Assembly: GCA_963585895.1 (NCBI GenBank)
Contig: OY757934.1
Coordinates: 48,730,126-48,794,125 of the forward strand
Length of the DNA: 64,000 nt
DNA from: Sepioteuthis lessoniana
Lineage: Eukaryota > Mollusca > Cephalopoda > Myopsida > Loliginidae
Reading direction: 5' to 3'
Shown here: positions 52,594 to 55,500 of the stretch, in pieces
Numbering within the stretch: the first letter of the stretch is position 1
Layout of the letters: every line of letters starts with the position of its first letter
The notes under the pieces: generated by a model
Told to the model about the DNA's origin: nothing
What the model saw: the letters and a program-made list of their open reading frames with translations, nothing else
The model's database searches: none
Position numbers and translations under genes: made by a program

Positions 52594-55500
52594 ATACCCT
52601 AAGTATTTGTTTTTGAGAAGTGAATAAAGTTGATTCATACATAGGAATGAAATGCCATTGATAAGATAAAGAGAATGTGACAAGGAAGCTGTAACACCTT
52701 TATTGTGGTTTTAGTTTTGGTGTTTTGCATTTGAAAATTTCTGGCCATTTCGTAAAGCTATCTACTATGACAAAACAGTATGTTCCTTTTATTGGACTGG
52801 CATAGTCAATATATAGATGAGACCACGGTTTGAATCCTATGGGAGGTGCTTTTGCTACCGATGCGCAGCTTTTGCATGATTTCACCATGTTTTCAATGTT
52901 TTTATCCATATCCAGCCAGTATATGTAACTCCGTGTGAGAGCCTTCATTCTACTCATTCTCGGGTGCCCGGTATGGAAATCTTTCAAAATTTTCTTTGTT
53001 AAAACTGCAGGTATGACCACCTGTTCTCCATGCATCAATATGCCATTGCATGTTGAAAATATATTATTTGTTTTAATTTTCTGGTTCATTAAATTTTTGG
53101 TTTGATTAATGAACTTATCAGATTTTGTCTTAAATTTTATCTCCTCTAGCCTAACTGGAAGTTCTTTAACTGTATTGAATAAAATGTATTTTACGTCTAT
53201 TTCTGACTTTAATGAAGCAATGATGGTCTCCTCTAGCAGTTCTGTATTTTTTGGTATTAATCTGGATAATCCATCCACATGCGCCATCTCTTTTGATGGT
53301 AAGAATTACACTTTAAATGAATAAGTTAACAGCATCGTAGCCCATCTTTGTAAGTGGTTTGCTGAGTGTGCGTGTGCGTGTGTTGGTATACCTTTTTAGA
53401 ACCAAATATTGCTAACAATGGACGATGATCTGTTTATAATATAAATTCTCTACCGTGTACATATTTATGAAATTTCTTAATCACAAATATGATAGCTAAA
53501 CCTTCCTTTTCTATCTGCAAATGGTTCATTTCTGCCGGATGTAGTGTCCTTGATACATGCTGAATCGGTTTTAGTTTGCCATCTTCTTTGTAACGTATAA
53601 CTACCCCTAAGCCAAAATTACTTTGGTTGCTGGCAATATATACCTGCTTATTAGGGTTGTAATGTGTCAAAGCTAAGTTTAATGTTTGTGCAGTTTTTAT
53701 TTTCTCGAATGCTTTTTTACATTTGTCCATCCAATTCCATTTTATGTCTTTTGAGTAAATGATTCAATGGAGCTCTTAGTATATGCATATTTGGTACATA
53801 GCTATTGTAGTAGTTAGCCAGCCTCAAAAATGATTGTAATGCTGCAACATGAGTCAGTACAGGCATGTATTTTATATGTCCACTTGATTAGGATCAGGAG
53901 TCCTGCCTTTCTCATCGATTACTTGTCCCAGATATTGGATTTTTGATAGAAAAAAATTCACATTTTTTTCATACTTAATTTAAAACCAAATTCTTTTTTT
54001 TAAACACTTCAATTACATGTTTCATATGATCTCGGATTTTTACTTTTTATTAGATTATCATCTAAATAAGCTGTTGCAAAGTTTAGATCTGCTAACATTG
54101 TATCCATTATTTTTTGAAAAATAGTTGGAGCTACCTATATTCCATATTGAAGTCTATTAATTTTGTAAAGACCTCTATGTGTGTAAATAGTTAATAATTC
54201 TGCACACTTTTCTTCCACTGGTATTTGTAAATAAGCTTCTGACAAACCTAACTTAGAAAATATGCATCTGTCATTTAAATTTGCAAAAATTTCTTCTGCT
54301 ATTGGGAGTGGGTAATTTATTTCTTTTAGACAATCCTTAAGTCAGGTTGGATAATCTGCACAGATTCTAATTTTATTATTTTTTTCTTTACAATTGGAGC
54401 TGCCCATGGGCTGTAGTCAGTTTTTTCTATTACTCGCAGTTTTTCTAGTCTTCCTAATTCTTTATCAATAATTTCAACTGATGCAGAGAGTACTGGTCTT
54501 TTCCGTTAAAAAACTGGCATTGCATTTTCTTTTACTTCGAATTTTGCTTTGACTTTAGAACAGAATCCAAGTCCTTCTGAAAATGTTCCTGGAAATTTTA
54601 TTTTTAGTTCTTTTTTCAGTTTATGTGAACTTGTCGTAGTACCATCTATTTTATTGAAAGTATTTATTGGGACGTTAAATAGAGATCGAATTCTTCCATC
54701 CAGTCTGACAAATACTTTTGATTTTCTTTCTTTTCCATTAAAGAAAACATTTATGAAAGTTTCTCCTATAAATTAAAATTTTTCTGGTAACACATTTTGC
54801 TATTTATTTATTTATTTATTTTTTTTCCAAGTTACTTTTTTCCAAGTTTCAGTATTAATTATAGTTAAATCAGACCCTGTGTCTATCTGAAATTTTATTT
54901 TTTTTATTGAATCAAATATTTATGTATTTTCTTTGTACTTTTTCAGTTGTTGCTTGTTCAGTAGTGTACATTACCTGTTTTTTTAATTTTTTGAATAATT
55001 TCCCCTCCAAGTCCTACTGTATGAGAATATGTGTCCTCTGTGCCTGCAAGTATGGCATTTTTTGTGTTTAAATGGGTAGTCTTTAAATAAATGCAATTTT
55101 CCACATGCATAACATGGATTAATTTTGAAAAACTTTATTTTTCTTACCTTGAGGTTTATTCTTTATTGAATGGATATTTGAAATATCCGTTTCTTCAATT
55201 TTTGCTGTGTCAGCTCTCAAATTTAAAATACGCTGGCATTCTTCAGTAAAGTTATTTTTTGGTCTTGTTCCAATTTGGTATGAACTTCTTTTTCAGATGG
55301 TAAGGTTAATCCCTGAATGAAAATCAAACATTTAAACATGTCTGGTGTAATTTCATTTACCTGGAACCTTTCACAGTACCTGTTAACTGTACTGGCGAAA
55401 GTTGTGTAGTCTTCACAATCCTTTTTCATAAGGTTGAGACATAGCCAATGAGTATTAAACAGTGAACTTTGTTCCCCAAATATTTTCATTTGTATTTGGA

